Origin: Anaerolineae bacterium
GTDB lineage: Bacteria; Chloroflexota; Anaerolineae; B4-G1; DUEL01
Assembly (NCBI GenBank): GCA_016931695.1
Contig: JAFGEI010000022.1
Coordinates: forward strand, 1 to 64,000
DNA: 64,000 nucleotides
Reading direction: 5' to 3'
The notes under the pieces are model-generated. The model did no database searches, had not been told where the DNA came from, and saw only the letters and a list, made by a program, of their open reading frames with translations. A program made the position numbers and the translations under genes. Positions within the stretch are counted from its first letter, which is position 1. The number at the start of each line of letters is the position of its first letter. Shown here one piece after another: positions 45,288 through 54,238 of the stretch.

Positions 45288-48200
45288 CCGCCCGCCGCCT
45301 GCTGTTCGCCCTCGGCCTGCTGCTCCTCTGCGCCACCGCCGTGCTCCCGCTGCTGCGCGCCGAGAGCCCCTGCACCCACGACGGCGACCTGCACTATTAC
45401 CGCGTCGTGGCCCTGCGCCAGGCGCTCGAGCAGGGCATCCTCTTTAGCCGCTGGCTGCCCGACCTGGCCTTTGGCTACGGCTACCCGTTCTTTCACTACC
45501 GCGCCCCTGTCTCCTACTACCTGGCGCTGGCGCTCTGGCTGACCGGCCTGCCGCTGCCCCTGGCGCTCAATTTGGTCTATGTGCTCAGCATCCTGGGCGC
45601 TGCCGCTGGGGCATACCTGCTGGCGCGCGACCTGTTCGGCCCCTCGGCGGGCGTCGTGGCGGCGGTGGCCTATGCCTACGCCCCCTACACGTTCCTCGAC
45701 GCCCTGCTGCGGGGCAACGCGCCCGAATCGGTCGCCCTGGCGCTGATGCCGCTGGCGCTGTGGGCCTTTCGCCGCCTGCTCGTCGACGGCGGGCGGCGCT
45801 GGTTCGCCGCCGCCGTGGGGCTGCTAGCCACCCTCTACCTGACCCACAACATCTCTAGCCTCCTGTTCACCCCCTTTCTCCTGCTCTACCTGCTCCTGCT
45901 CGGCGCGGTCTATCGCCAGCCGCGGCGCTGGCTGTGGGCCGCCCTGGCCCTCGTCCTCGCCTTGAGCACGTGCACCTTTTTCCTGCTGCCCGCCCTGGCG
46001 GAGAAGGGGCTGGTCCAGCTCCACATGTCCCGCGTCACCCGCAACAACGACTTTCACTACAACTTTTTGGACCTGGCCGAGATGTTTGCCCCGCCGTCGC
46101 CGGTGGACAGCTCGCTGCTGAACCCGCCGATGGAGGTCCAGGCCGGGCTGGCGCTGAGCGTGCTGGCGGGCCTGGGGCTTGTGGTGGGGCTGGCAAAAGA
46201 GAAAAACGGGCGCCGCTCGAGCCCGGCCCGCCATTCCCGCGCAAGCGGGAATCCACTGATCGCGGTTACGGATGCCCGCTTTCGCGGGCATGACGTTCAG
46301 GTGGGCGGATGTTTTCCAAGCAATAAATGCAAAGAGCGGCGGGCAAGTTTGATCTTTTTCGCCGTCTCCGCCCTCGTCTTTTTGTTCATGAGCACCGAGG
46401 CCTCGCTGTGGCTGTGGGAAAACGTGCCGCTGCTGCCCTTTGCCCAGTTCCCCTGGCGCTTTGTCGGGCGGGCGATCCTGCCCCTGGCGCTCGTGGCCGC
46501 GGCCGCCTTTTCCCAACCGCCGGGCGACAAAGCCGCCCGCTGGACAACGCTTGCCGCGCTGCTGGCCGTCGCTCTCCTGATCCTCGCCGCCTTCCCCGCC
46601 ACCGCTCCCCCTTACGGCTACTGTCCGCGCGACGCCCAACCGACGATTGCGGACGTCCACCGCTACGAGCGCCAGAGCCGCCTGGTGGGGGTCGATCCGG
46701 AAGGCTCCTACTTTCCGGTCTGGGTCGAGCAGCGGCCGCAGGGCTCGCCGTTGGAGGCGCAATATGCGGCGGGCGGGGAGATCGCCCGCTTCGACACCGC
46801 CGCCCTGCCAGAGGGCGCCGCGATCCTGGCGGCGACATATGGCAGCAACGAGGCCGTGCTGGTGGTTGAATCGCCGGATCCCTTCAGCGCCCGCTACCGG
46901 GCCTTTTACTTTCCCGGCTGGCGGGCCTGGATCGACGGGCAGCGGGTCGACGTCGTCCCCAGCGAGCCGGAGGGGCTGATCGCCTTCGACGTGCCCGCCG
47001 GCCGCCACGAGATCACGATTCGCTTTGGCGAGACGCCGCTGCGGGTGGCCTGTGACGTCGTATCCCTGTTCTCCTTCCTCGCTTTCGTTTTTCTAGTCCC
47101 AAGTCTCAAGTCTCCAAGTCCCAGGCCTCAAGCTCAGAATCGTCCCCCCGTCGCTCTCCTCTCCGGGGGGGGGGTGCTCGCCGCCGCGCTGCTCCTCACC
47201 CTCAAGCTGGCGGTCGTCGACCGGGTTGACACCCTTTTCCGCTACCCCACCCTCCAACCGGGCGGCGTGCTCCCCGGCGTGAGCCGGCCGCTGAACCAGC
47301 CTTACGCCGACGGCATGCTGCTTGCCGGATACGAGCTCAGCGCGGACGAGCTGCCCGCCGACGGCACGCTGCGGGTCGACCTGTACTGGACCACCTGGCA
47401 GCAGCCCACTCGTTCCTACCAGGCGACCGTCCACCTGGTGGGGCCGGAAGGCTTCCGGTGGAGTCCGCAGGACAGCTACCGCCCGCGCGGCTACCACCGC
47501 CCGCCGCCGACCAGCACCTGGCAGCCGGGGCAGTACGCCGTCGACAGCCACGAGATCGAACCGCTGCCCGGCACGCCTCCCGGCGACTACCAGGTCGTGG
47601 TGGTGATATTCGACCGCGACACGCTGGCCCCCCTCTCGGTATTGAACGCGGCGGGCCAGCCGGCCGCGCCCGAGCTGGCGCTGGCCCCGGTCGCCCTGGC
47701 CCGCCCGCGCCAGCCGGCCGGGCTGCCCGCTCGGGACTGGGTCGAGCAACCAGTGGGCGACCTGACCCTGCTGGGGGCCGATTTCGACCGCGCCGCCGCT
47801 GCCCCCGGCGACTCGGTCTACCTGACCCTCTTCTGGCGCGCCGAGGCCGCCGTCGATGCAGCGCCCGCCGCGACGCTCGAACTGCGCGCGCCAGACGGCA
47901 CGATGGCCGCATCCTACGACCTGCCGCTGCCCGCCAGCACCTGGCAGGCAGGCGACGCCTGGCGCGGGCAGCACCGCCTCGTCCTCCCAGCCGACCTGGA
48001 GAGCGGCGCCTATCGCTGGGTCACGCAGCAGCGCGAAGTGAGCACCTTGCAGGTCCAGGCCCCCGCGCACTTGTGGCAAGCCCCGCCCGTCGATCTGCAA
48101 ACCGAGGCCCATTTTGGACGCCTTGCCGCCCTGCTGGGCGTCCAACTCTCCCCTCAAACCTGCAACCTCCAATCTGCAACCTGGAGCCTGGAACCCGGAA

Positions 48201-48520
48201 CCCCGTTCACCGTCACCCTGGTCTGGCGCGCCGAGTCCACCGCCGCCGACTCGTACCACGTATTCGTCCACCTGCTCGACGCCGCGGGCGGGCTGGCGGC
48301 GCAGTCGGACGGGATCCCGGCGGGCTGGGCGCGGCCGACGACCGGCTGGCTGCCCGGCGAATACGTCCGCGACGTGCATCGCGTCGTCGTCCCCGCCGCC
48401 GCGCCGCCGGGCGACTATGTCCTGCAGGCCGGCCTCTACCTCCCCGGCGGGGAGCGGCTGCGCACCGCCGACGGACGCGACGCCGTCCCCCTGGTCACGG
48501 TCACGGTAACAGCGCGATGA
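45284..48520 (+). CDS. Large multi-pass membrane protein (PTPS-related/YfhO-like) with C-terminal beta modules
   Basis: 1,078 residues; GTG start overlaps the previous stop (GTGA). The N-terminus has one TM helix, then THDGDLHYYRVVALRQALEQ and FGYGYPFFHYRAPVSYYLAL, which match the membrane domain labelled 6-pyruvoyl-tetrahydropterin synthase-related in GT-C-like proteins. About ten TM helices end near 610; three beta modules follow (for example LLGVQLS, VTLVWRAES, YHVFVHLLDAAG, RPTTGWLPGEYV). Three in-frame repeat insertions are visible (residues ~316-337, ~605-618 and ~957-974). Likely a polyprenol-dependent glycosyltransferase or flippase-associated protein. Confidence 0.8.
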   Translation: MTARRLLFALGLLLLCATAVLPLLRAESPCTHDGDLHYYRVVALRQALEQGILFSRWLPDLAFGYGYPFFHYRAPVSYYLALALWLTGLPLPLALNLVYVLSILGAAAGAYLLARDLFGPSAGVVAAVAYAYAPYTFLDALLRGNAPESVALALMPLALWAFRRLLVDGGRRWFAAAVGLLATLYLTHNISSLLFTPFLLLYLLLLGAVYRQPRRWLWAALALVLALSTCTFFLLPALAEKGLVQLHMSRVTRNNDFHYNFLDLAEMFAPPSPVDSSLLNPPMEVQAGLALSVLAGLGLVVGLAKEKNGRRSSPARHSRASGNPLIAVTDARFRGHDVQVGGCFPSNKCKERRASLIFFAVSALVFLFMSTEASLWLWENVPLLPFAQFPWRFVGRAILPLALVAAAAFSQPPGDKAARWTTLAALLAVALLILAAFPATAPPYGYCPRDAQPTIADVHRYERQSRLVGVDPEGSYFPVWVEQRPQGSPLEAQYAAGGEIARFDTAALPEGAAILAATYGSNEAVLVVESPDPFSARYRAFYFPGWRAWIDGQRVDVVPSEPEGLIAFDVPAGRHEITIRFGETPLRVACDVVSLFSFLAFVFLVPSLKSPSPRPQAQNRPPVALLSGGGVLAAALLLTLKLAVVDRVDTLFRYPTLQPGGVLPGVSRPLNQPYADGMLLAGYELSADELPADGTLRVDLYWTTWQQPTRSYQATVHLVGPEGFRWSPQDSYRPRGYHRPPPTSTWQPGQYAVDSHEIEPLPGTPPGDYQVVVVIFDRDTLAPLSVLNAAGQPAAPELALAPVALARPRQPAGLPARDWVEQPVGDLTLLGADFDRAAAAPGDSVYLTLFWRAEAAVDAAPAATLELRAPDGTMAASYDLPLPASTWQAGDAWRGQHRLVLPADLESGAYRWVTQQREVSTLQVQAPAHLWQAPPVDLQTEAHFGRLAALLGVQLSPQTCNLQSATWSLEPGTPFTVTLVWRAESTAADSYHVFVHLLDAAGGLAAQSDGIPAGWARPTTGWLPGEYVRDVHRVVVPAAAPPGDYVLQAGLYLPGGERLRTADGRDAVPLVTVTVTAR
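46231..46295. repeat. Two-hairpin dRS3-like repeat inserted in frame
   Basis: ATTCCCGCgcaaGCGGGAAT (46233-46252) and ATGCCCGCtttcGCGGGCAT (46272-46291) lie 19 bp apart. Translated in frame they give HSRASGNP and ARFRGHD, wording I know from widespread bacterial repeats of the Neisseria dRS3 kind. The host ORF stays open through the insertion. Confidence 0.75.
47096..47136. repeat. Short tandem-like CAAGTCTC/CCAAGTCC repeat inside a membrane-protein gene
   Basis: A run of near-copies of AAGTCTC and AAGTCCC, read in frame as PSLKSPSPRPQ, just after the last TM helix. It is low-complexity and unlike the flanking GC-rich coding sequence. Confidence 0.5.
48152..48204. repeat. CCTGCAACCT-type repeat inside a beta module
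   Basis: Near-tandem units AACCTGCAACCTCCAATC and CTGGAGCCTGGAACCCGG encode NLQSATWSLEPGT. They sit between LLGVQLS and the expected PxGTPFTVTLVWRA strand, so they look like an in-frame insertion into a module that is uninterrupted in the paralogues. The same unit type occurs at 56295-56366. Confidence 0.65.
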
Positions 48521-51264
48521 CGGAATCGCCGCGCCCCGCCATCCAGCTGCTGCTCACCCGCATCGGCCTGCTGGGGCTGCTGCTGTTCGCCTTTGCCCTG
48601 CGCCTCTACCGGCTGGACGCCCAATCGATCTGGTGGGACGAAGCGATCAGTATCCACCTCGCCCACTGCAGCGCGGCCGAAATCGTCGCCGACCGGGCCG
48701 GGAACCTGCACCCGCCGCTCTACTTTTTTCTCCTCAAGGGCTGGGTTGCCCTGGCCGGCGACGCGCCCTTCAGCGTGCGCTTCCTCTCGGCCTGCAGCAG
48801 CCTGCCGCTGATCCCTGCCCTCTACGCCTTTGGCCGCCGCTGGACGAACCGCCGCGCCGGTTTTCTGGCCGCGCTGCTCGCCGCGCTCTCCCCGCTCTAC
48901 CTGGCCTACGCCCAAGAGGCCCGCGTCTATGCGCTGCTGCCCCTGGCTGGCCTGGCCCTGCTGGCCGTAGCCTGGCGCCTGGCAGAAACAGGCGCCGCGC
49001 CCACCCTGTGGCGCCATTGGCTGGCGCTGCTGGCCGCCGAGGCGCTGGCCCTCGGACTGCACTATATGGCGTTGTTCGTCGTCGCCACAATCGTCGCCGG
49101 GCTGTTCATCCGCCTCCGGCGCCGCTCCGACCGGCTGCGGCTGCTGGCGGTCCAGGGACTGGTCCTGCTCGCTCTCCTGCCCTGGCTCCTGGTCGTCTGG
49201 CAGCACGCCGGCGAGCTCGACGCCCGGCTGGCGATGGGCAACTGGCAGGCCGAGGCGGTCACGCTGGCCCACTTTGTCCGCTTATTGTGGGTCTTTCAGC
49301 TGACCGGCCTGAGCGGCCTCGTCGCTGACCCCGCCGCCGTGCTGTCGAGCGCCGCCGCGGCCCTGGCGGCCCTGACCGCGTTCGGATGCCTGGTATACCG
49401 CCGCGCGACCCGCGCCACCGCGCTCACCCTGCTGCTGGCCTGGCTGCTTCCCCTGGCCTCCGCCTTTGTCGTCTGGCAGGCCCGGCCCCTCGCCCATCCG
49501 CGCTATGTGATTCTCTTTACGCCGCCGCTGTTCCTGCTGCTCGCCCTGGCCCTGGAGCGGCTGTTCGCGCGCACCCTGGCCGCGCGGGGCCTGGCATCGC
49601 TGCTGGCAATCTCGCTGGCGGCGACGTCGGGGCTGGGGATTCTCGCCTACCACGCCCCGCGCTTTGCCAAGGACGACGCGCGCGGGGCGGCGGCGGCGAT
49701 CGCCGCGCGCGCCGCGGCGGGCGACCTGGTGCTGACGCCGCCCGAGGACTGGTCGGTGGCTTATTACTACGACGGCCCGGCGCAGGTGGCGATGGTCCCG
49801 ACCGGCGACGCGGCGGCCGCCTGGGCGCAGCTGGCGGCGCAGAGCGCGAGGGACAGAACCGTCTTCCTGGTCGACTACTACCGCGGCACGCGGGACCCGC
49901 GCGGGCTGCTGCCGTTCGCCCTCGAATCCGCCGGCAGCCTGGTCGATCGCTGGCCGTTCAAGGGCCTCTACGTACAGGTCTACCGGATGGAGCGGCCCGT
50001 CGAGCAGCCGGCGCTGGAACCGCTCGACGCCCGTTTTGGCCCGCTGCGGCTGAGCGGCGCCTGGGCCGACCCGCGCGCCGCCGCCGACACCGCCGTCGCC
50101 GTGGCGCTGCGCTGGCAGGTCGCAGGGACATTGGGGCCGCTCCCCTGCCGGGTGGGGCTGCGCTTGCGGGACGCCGACGGCTGGAGCTGGGCCCGGGCCG
50201 ACGATTGGCTGCTGGACGACGCCGCCCAGCCCACCACGCGCTGGGCGGTGGGCCAGGAGACCGTCACCTACCACTTACTCGCACTCCCGCCCGGCACGCC
50301 GCCCCTCACCTACAGCATCACGGCGGAGGTTTACCGGCTGGAGGGGCAGACCGTTCAGCCCCTCGACCTCATGGACGGCGCCGGAAACCCGCAGGGGCGC
50401 TCCGCGACTGCCGCCATCGTTCGCCTGGCCTCCCCCTTGGGCCTGCCCAGCGACCCCTACCGGGTGGGCGATGACGTGCCACGCTGGGAGCAGCCGCTCC
50501 TGCTGGGCGACGGCCTGATCCTGCTCGGCGCCGCGTTGGACCGGGCCGTTGCTGCGCCGGGGCAGCCCATTTTCGTCACGCTGCATTGGGCGGGGGAGCA
50601 GAACAGTCCCCCCCCGCAGGCGACGCTGCTCATCCAGCAGGGCGAGAGCGTGCTGGCAACGACCAGCGCCCCGGTCGGCGGCCGCTACTCCACCGACCAG
50701 TGGCTCTCCGGGCAGCCGGTGGTCGAGCATCGCTACCTCGTCGTGCCGCCTGCCGCCGCCGACGGTCCGGCCGCGCTGCTGCTGCAGGCAGCCGGGCAGC
50801 GGGTGGAACTGGGGACGATAGAGGTTGCGGCCGGGGAGCGCCGCTTCGACCCGCCGCCGATGAGCCACGAGCTGGGCATCCGCTTTGGCGACGTGGCGGA
50901 ACTGCTGGGGTACGACCTGGCGGCGACAACGGTCCCGGCCGGCGAGCCGGTCCCGCTCACCCTATACTGGCGGGCGCTGGAGGGCGCCGCGACCGCCGAC
51001 TATACCGTCTTTGCCCACCTCTTGGCCGCCGACGGCCGGCTGGTCGGCCAGCACGACGGCCCCCCCGCCGGCGGCGGCCGCCCGACGACCGGCTGGCTGC
51101 CCGGTGAAATCATTGTTGATCCGCACGTGCTGACCTTTCGCGAAGCATACACCGGCTCGGCCCGCGTCGAGGTCGGCCTGTACGACCCCGCCTCGATGGT
51201 GCGGGTAGTCGTAGAGGGCGGCGCGGATTTCGTCCTCCTGCCCGCGCTCTTGACCGTCGAGTAG
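48517..51264 (+). CDS. GT39-like multi-pass membrane glycosyltransferase with C-terminal beta modules
   Basis: 915 residues; ATGA overlap with the previous gene. After the first TM helix the motif DAQSIWWDEAISIHLAHCS gives the acidic residues of loop 1 in GT39/ArnT-type enzymes, and NLHPPLYFFLLKGW is the typical following stretch; YLAYAQEARVYALLPLAG is also characteristic. Roughly eleven TM helices run to ~400. An extracytoplasmic region with three beta modules follows, the last with LLGYDLAATTVPAGEPVPLT, YTVFAHLLAADG and RPTTGWLPGEIIVDPHVL. Last gene of the operon. Likely transfers a sugar from polyprenyl phosphate outside the membrane. Confidence 0.87.
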   Translation: MTESPRPAIQLLLTRIGLLGLLLFAFALRLYRLDAQSIWWDEAISIHLAHCSAAEIVADRAGNLHPPLYFFLLKGWVALAGDAPFSVRFLSACSSLPLIPALYAFGRRWTNRRAGFLAALLAALSPLYLAYAQEARVYALLPLAGLALLAVAWRLAETGAAPTLWRHWLALLAAEALALGLHYMALFVVATIVAGLFIRLRRRSDRLRLLAVQGLVLLALLPWLLVVWQHAGELDARLAMGNWQAEAVTLAHFVRLLWVFQLTGLSGLVADPAAVLSSAAAALAALTAFGCLVYRRATRATALTLLLAWLLPLASAFVVWQARPLAHPRYVILFTPPLFLLLALALERLFARTLAARGLASLLAISLAATSGLGILAYHAPRFAKDDARGAAAAIAARAAAGDLVLTPPEDWSVAYYYDGPAQVAMVPTGDAAAAWAQLAAQSARDRTVFLVDYYRGTRDPRGLLPFALESAGSLVDRWPFKGLYVQVYRMERPVEQPALEPLDARFGPLRLSGAWADPRAAADTAVAVALRWQVAGTLGPLPCRVGLRLRDADGWSWARADDWLLDDAAQPTTRWAVGQETVTYHLLALPPGTPPLTYSITAEVYRLEGQTVQPLDLMDGAGNPQGRSATAAIVRLASPLGLPSDPYRVGDDVPRWEQPLLLGDGLILLGAALDRAVAAPGQPIFVTLHWAGEQNSPPPQATLLIQQGESVLATTSAPVGGRYSTDQWLSGQPVVEHRYLVVPPAAADGPAALLLQAAGQRVELGTIEVAAGERRFDPPPMSHELGIRFGDVAELLGYDLAATTVPAGEPVPLTLYWRALEGAATADYTVFAHLLAADGRLVGQHDGPPAGGGRPTTGWLPGEIIVDPHVLTFREAYTGSARVEVGLYDPASMVRVVVEGGADFVLLPALLTVE

Positions 51265-51295
51265 CCGCAGCGCCCTGGGAGGCCGGGCGAGGCAG

Positions 51296-51324
51296 TTGTC
51301 ATACTCTCCCAATGCTGATATAAT
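51296..51324 (+). promoter_or_regulatory. Promoter of the small membrane-protein genes
   Basis: TTGTCA (51296-51301), 17-bp spacer, TATAAT (51319-51324), 83 nt before the ATG of the DUF4190-like gene. Confidence 0.75.
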
Positions 51325-51407
51325 GGCGGCAAGAAGTGGGCAGTCGGCGTGACGCCCTCGGGTAGCTGCTGCCTGCGCCATGCTCGTTCAAAAGGAGGAA
51401 TAGCGTT

Positions 51408-51725
51408 ATGGGAGATTATGGTTATCAGACAGCCCCGCCAAACAGCGGCCTGGCCATCGTTTCGCTAATTGCCAGCATCCTCGGCCTGACCCTCTTGCCG
51501 ACGATCGGCAGCATCGCCGGCGTGATCATGGGCTACATGGCCAAGAAGCAGATCGAGGAGAGCAGAGGTGCGATGGGCGGTGAGGGCATGGCCAAGGCCG
51601 GCATTATCATCGGCTGGATCGGCATTGGCCTGGCTGTGCTGGGAGTCTGCATCGCCCTGGCAATCATTCTCGCCAGCGGCGGCATCACCGCCTGCGCCTT
51701 CCTGGAGGCCGGCGGCGGGTACTAA
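51408..51725 (+). CDS. DUF4190-type small membrane protein
   Basis: 105 residues; ATG behind AAAAGGAGGAATAGCG. Two hydrophobic helices (AIVSLIASILGLTLLPTIGSI and AGIIIGWIGIGLAVLGVCIAL) are joined by GVIMGYMAKKQIEES, the layout of DUF4190 proteins, in which a short cytoplasmic or N-terminal QTAPPNSG segment precedes the first helix. Function is unknown; such proteins are often cell-envelope associated. Confidence 0.82.
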   Translation: MGDYGYQTAPPNSGLAIVSLIASILGLTLLPTIGSIAGVIMGYMAKKQIEESRGAMGGEGMAKAGIIIGWIGIGLAVLGVCIALAIILASGGITACAFLEAGGGY

Positions 51726-51750
51726 AAGTCCCAGGCCCTGGACTCTTGCT

Positions 51751-51981
51751 TTGCCTATCGCGCTGGCCAGCCTGGCGCTGTTGCCCTTCATCCCCATCCT
51801 GCCGGGGTTGGGCAGCCTGTCGGCGCTCCTGCTGGTTTTGATCCAACAGGAGGCGCCGTGGCACTGGCGGCGCATTGCGGTCGCCATCGTCAGCCTGGGC
51901 GGGTTGACGTTTGCCGCATTACAGACGCTGTCCGCTCTTTTTTCGATGATGGGACTGGCACTTGGAAACAATATCAACTGA
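51751..51981 (+). CDS. Possible small membrane protein, start uncertain
   Basis: A frame open across 51568-51981 encodes, after the DUF4190-like gene ends, two plausible hydrophobic segments (ALASLALLPFIPILPGLGSL and IAVAIVSLGGLTFAALQTL) joined by QQEAPWHWRR. TTG 51751 is the only in-frame start I find (76 residues) and has no ribosome site. The hydrophobic pattern and the next gene's placement directly behind it favour a real gene or the remnant of one. Function unknown. Confidence 0.4.
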   Translation: MPIALASLALLPFIPILPGLGSLSALLLVLIQQEAPWHWRRIAVAIVSLGGLTFAALQTLSALFSMMGLALGNNIN

Positions 51982-51994
51982 AAGGAGAACGAAA

Positions 51995-52216
51995 ATGTCG
52001 GAATTCACACCTGGCCCTTCTTACGATCCTGAACCGTTTACACCTGGCCCCGCGCCCCAAAAGGACTCGAAGAACACCATCCTCATCATTGTCATCGTCG
52101 TCGCGGTCCTGCTGCTCTGCTGCTGCTGCCTGACCATCATTGGCGTCGCCGCCATCTATGGCGAGGACATTATGCGGGCGCTCAGCCAGGCGCTGCCCTT
52201 GTTGCTCGCCAGCTAA
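51995..52216 (+). CDS. Small single-span membrane protein
   Basis: 73 residues; ATG behind AAAGGAGAACGAAA. A Pro-rich polar N-terminus (FTPGPSYDPEPFTPGPAP) precedes one strong membrane helix containing a Cys cluster (VAVLLLCCCCLTIIGVAAIY). Third in a run of small membrane-protein genes. No family recognised. Confidence 0.65.
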   Translation: MSEFTPGPSYDPEPFTPGPAPQKDSKNTILIIVIVVAVLLLCCCCLTIIGVAAIYGEDIMRALSQALPLLLAS

Positions 52217-52253
52217 CCAGCAGACACCCATCATTTCTGGCAGCAGCATGGTT

Positions 52254-52276
52254 ACACTTGAGCCACTGGCTCAAGT
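52254..52276. terminator. Perfect hairpin after the small membrane-protein genes
   Basis: CACTTGAGCC (52254-52263), loop ACT, GGCTCAAGTG (52267-52276). No U-tract follows. Probably a transcript end or RNA-stability hairpin. Confidence 0.6.
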
Positions 52277-52316
52277 GCGTGCCTGGAAACATCTCCCACG
52301 GCGCGCAATCGGGAAA

Positions 52317-52351
52317 GAGGGGGGGGGTTGCAGCCCGCAAAGCCCCCCTCT
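52317..52351. repeat. Degenerate GC hairpin upstream of uvrC
   Basis: A G-run, TTGC, loop AGCCC, GCAA and a C-run pair over ~12 bp. It resembles half of the hairpins found in elements A and D (GGTTTGCGGGCGGC-type arms). It lies 25 bp before the uvrC start. Confidence 0.45.
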
Positions 52352-52375
52352 CCTGCCAACACAGATCGTCTTTCG

Positions 52376-54238
52376 ATGGTCATCCACGTCCCGGAGCGCA
52401 TACAGCAGACCCTGCACGGCCTGCCCGCCCAGCCCGGCGTCTACTTGATGCGCAACGTCGAGGGACGGGTGATCTATGTCGGCAAGGCGGTCAACCTCCA
52501 TAACCGCGTCCGCTCCTACTTTACCCCATCGGCCCAGGAAAACTCCAAGGTGCGCTGCATGGTCGGCGAGATTGCCGACCTCGAGTTCATCGTCACCGAC
52601 ACCGAGCTGGAAGCCCTGATCCTGGAGGCCAACCTGATCAAGGCCCATCGTCCCCGCTTCAACGTGCGGCTGCGGGACGACAAGCGTTACCCCTACATCA
52701 AGATCACCTGGGCCGAACCGTTCCCCCGCGTGTTCATCACGCGGCGGATGGAGCGGGACGGCAGTCGCTACTTTGGTCCCTTCACTTCCGCCTCGGCGGT
52801 GCGCTCGACGCTGGACCTGCTGCGGCGCACCTTTCCCTATCTCACCTGCAACCGCGAGATCAGCGGCACGGACGAGCGGGCCTGTCTCTACCACGACATC
52901 AAGCTCTGCATGGCCCCCTGCATCGGCGCGGCAAGCCAGGAAGACTACCGCGCCATGATCCGGGGCTTGATCCGTTTCCTGGAAGGGCGCGCCGACGATA
53001 TCCTCGCTCAGCTCCAGGCCGAGATGCAGGCTTCGTCCGATGCGTTGGACTTTGAGCGCGCCGCAACCCTGCGGGACCAGCTGCAGGCGGCGCGGCGAAT
53101 CGTCGAGCGGCAAAAGATCGTCGCCGCGGCCGGCAGCGACCAGGACGTGGTCGCCTTTGCCCGCGCCGACGGCGATGCCTGCGTGCAGGTATTTTTCATT
53201 CGCGGCGGCAAGCTGCTGGGACGCGAGTTCTTTTTGTTGGAAGGGGCCGAGGCGGAGCAAGACCAGCAAGTAATGGCCGCTTTTCTCAAGCAGTTCTACG
53301 AGGAGGCGGCCTACGTGCCGCCCGAGGTCATCCTGCCGCAAAACGTCGACGAGGCGCTGGTCATCGAAGAGTGGCTGCGCAGCAAGCGCGGCGCCAAGGT
53401 TGCGCTCCGCGTGCCGCGCCGTGGGCGCAAGCGAGAACTGGTGCAAATGGCAGCAACCAACGCCGCCCAGATGCTGCAAATCGTCCGGGCACAGTGGGAC
53501 GTCGACAGCCACAAGCAGGAACTGGCCCTCGACGAACTGCAAGAAGCATTGGAACTGTCTGCTCGTCCCGCGCGCATCGAATGTTACGACGTGTCGACCA
53601 GCCAGGGCGCCCAGACCACCGCCAGCATGGTCGTCTTTGAGCAAGGGGTCCCCAAAAAGTCCCACTACCGCCGGTTCGTCATCCGCGGCGTGGCCGGACC
53701 GGACGATTACGCCGGCATGCGCGAGGTGCTCACCCGGCGGCTCAAGCGCTGGCAGGCCGCTGCGTCGGAAGCGGCAAAGGGCAGCCGCGACGTCAAGGCG
53801 TGGGCGCTGTTGCCGGATTTATTGATCGTCGACGGCGGCAAAGGGCAGCTGAACGTGGCGCTGGAAGTGCTCGAATCCTTTGGGCTGCGAGAGCGGGTGC
53901 GGGCAATCGGCCTGGCAAAGCGGGAAGAAGAGGTTTTCTTGCCCGGTCACCCCAAGCCGGTTCTGCTGCCCAAAAACTCGCCGGGGTTGTTCCTGCTCCA
54001 GCGCGTCCGGGACGAAGCACACCGCTTTGCCATCAGCCACCACCGCACGCGGCGGCGGAAGGCGGGCCTGGCCTCCGAGCTCGACAGCATCCCCGGCATC
54101 GGCCCGGCGCGCCGGCGGGCGCTGCTGCGCGCCTTTGGCTCGCTGCACCTCGTCCGTGCGGCCAGCGTCGAGGAACTGGCCGCCGTGCCCGGCATCCCCC
54201 GCCGCGTGGCGGAGGCGGTCAAAGAGCATTTGGGGTAG
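52376..54238 (+). CDS. uvrC: Excinuclease ABC subunit C
   Basis: 620 residues, normal length. UvrC makes both incisions in nucleotide-excision repair with UvrB. Domains in order: GIY-YIG nuclease (GVYLMRNVEGRVIYVGKAVN, residues ~15-40), Cys-containing linker (CLYHDIKLCMAPCIG near 180), UVR/UvrB-binding helix pair (ALDFERAATLRDQLQA near 225), RNase H-like 3' endonuclease domain (ECYDVSTSQG near 403 and LLIVDGGKGQLN near 482) and C-terminal helix-hairpin-helix motifs (SIPGIGPARRRALLRAFG). ATG 52376 aligns with the usual start; the track start adds 16 unusual residues. Confidence 0.97.
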   Translation: MVIHVPERIQQTLHGLPAQPGVYLMRNVEGRVIYVGKAVNLHNRVRSYFTPSAQENSKVRCMVGEIADLEFIVTDTELEALILEANLIKAHRPRFNVRLRDDKRYPYIKITWAEPFPRVFITRRMERDGSRYFGPFTSASAVRSTLDLLRRTFPYLTCNREISGTDERACLYHDIKLCMAPCIGAASQEDYRAMIRGLIRFLEGRADDILAQLQAEMQASSDALDFERAATLRDQLQAARRIVERQKIVAAAGSDQDVVAFARADGDACVQVFFIRGGKLLGREFFLLEGAEAEQDQQVMAAFLKQFYEEAAYVPPEVILPQNVDEALVIEEWLRSKRGAKVALRVPRRGRKRELVQMAATNAAQMLQIVRAQWDVDSHKQELALDELQEALELSARPARIECYDVSTSQGAQTTASMVVFEQGVPKKSHYRRFVIRGVAGPDDYAGMREVLTRRLKRWQAAASEAAKGSRDVKAWALLPDLLIVDGGKGQLNVALEVLESFGLRERVRAIGLAKREEEVFLPGHPKPVLLPKNSPGLFLLQRVRDEAHRFAISHHRTRRRKAGLASELDSIPGIGPARRRALLRAFGSLHLVRAASVEELAAVPGIPRRVAEAVKEHLG

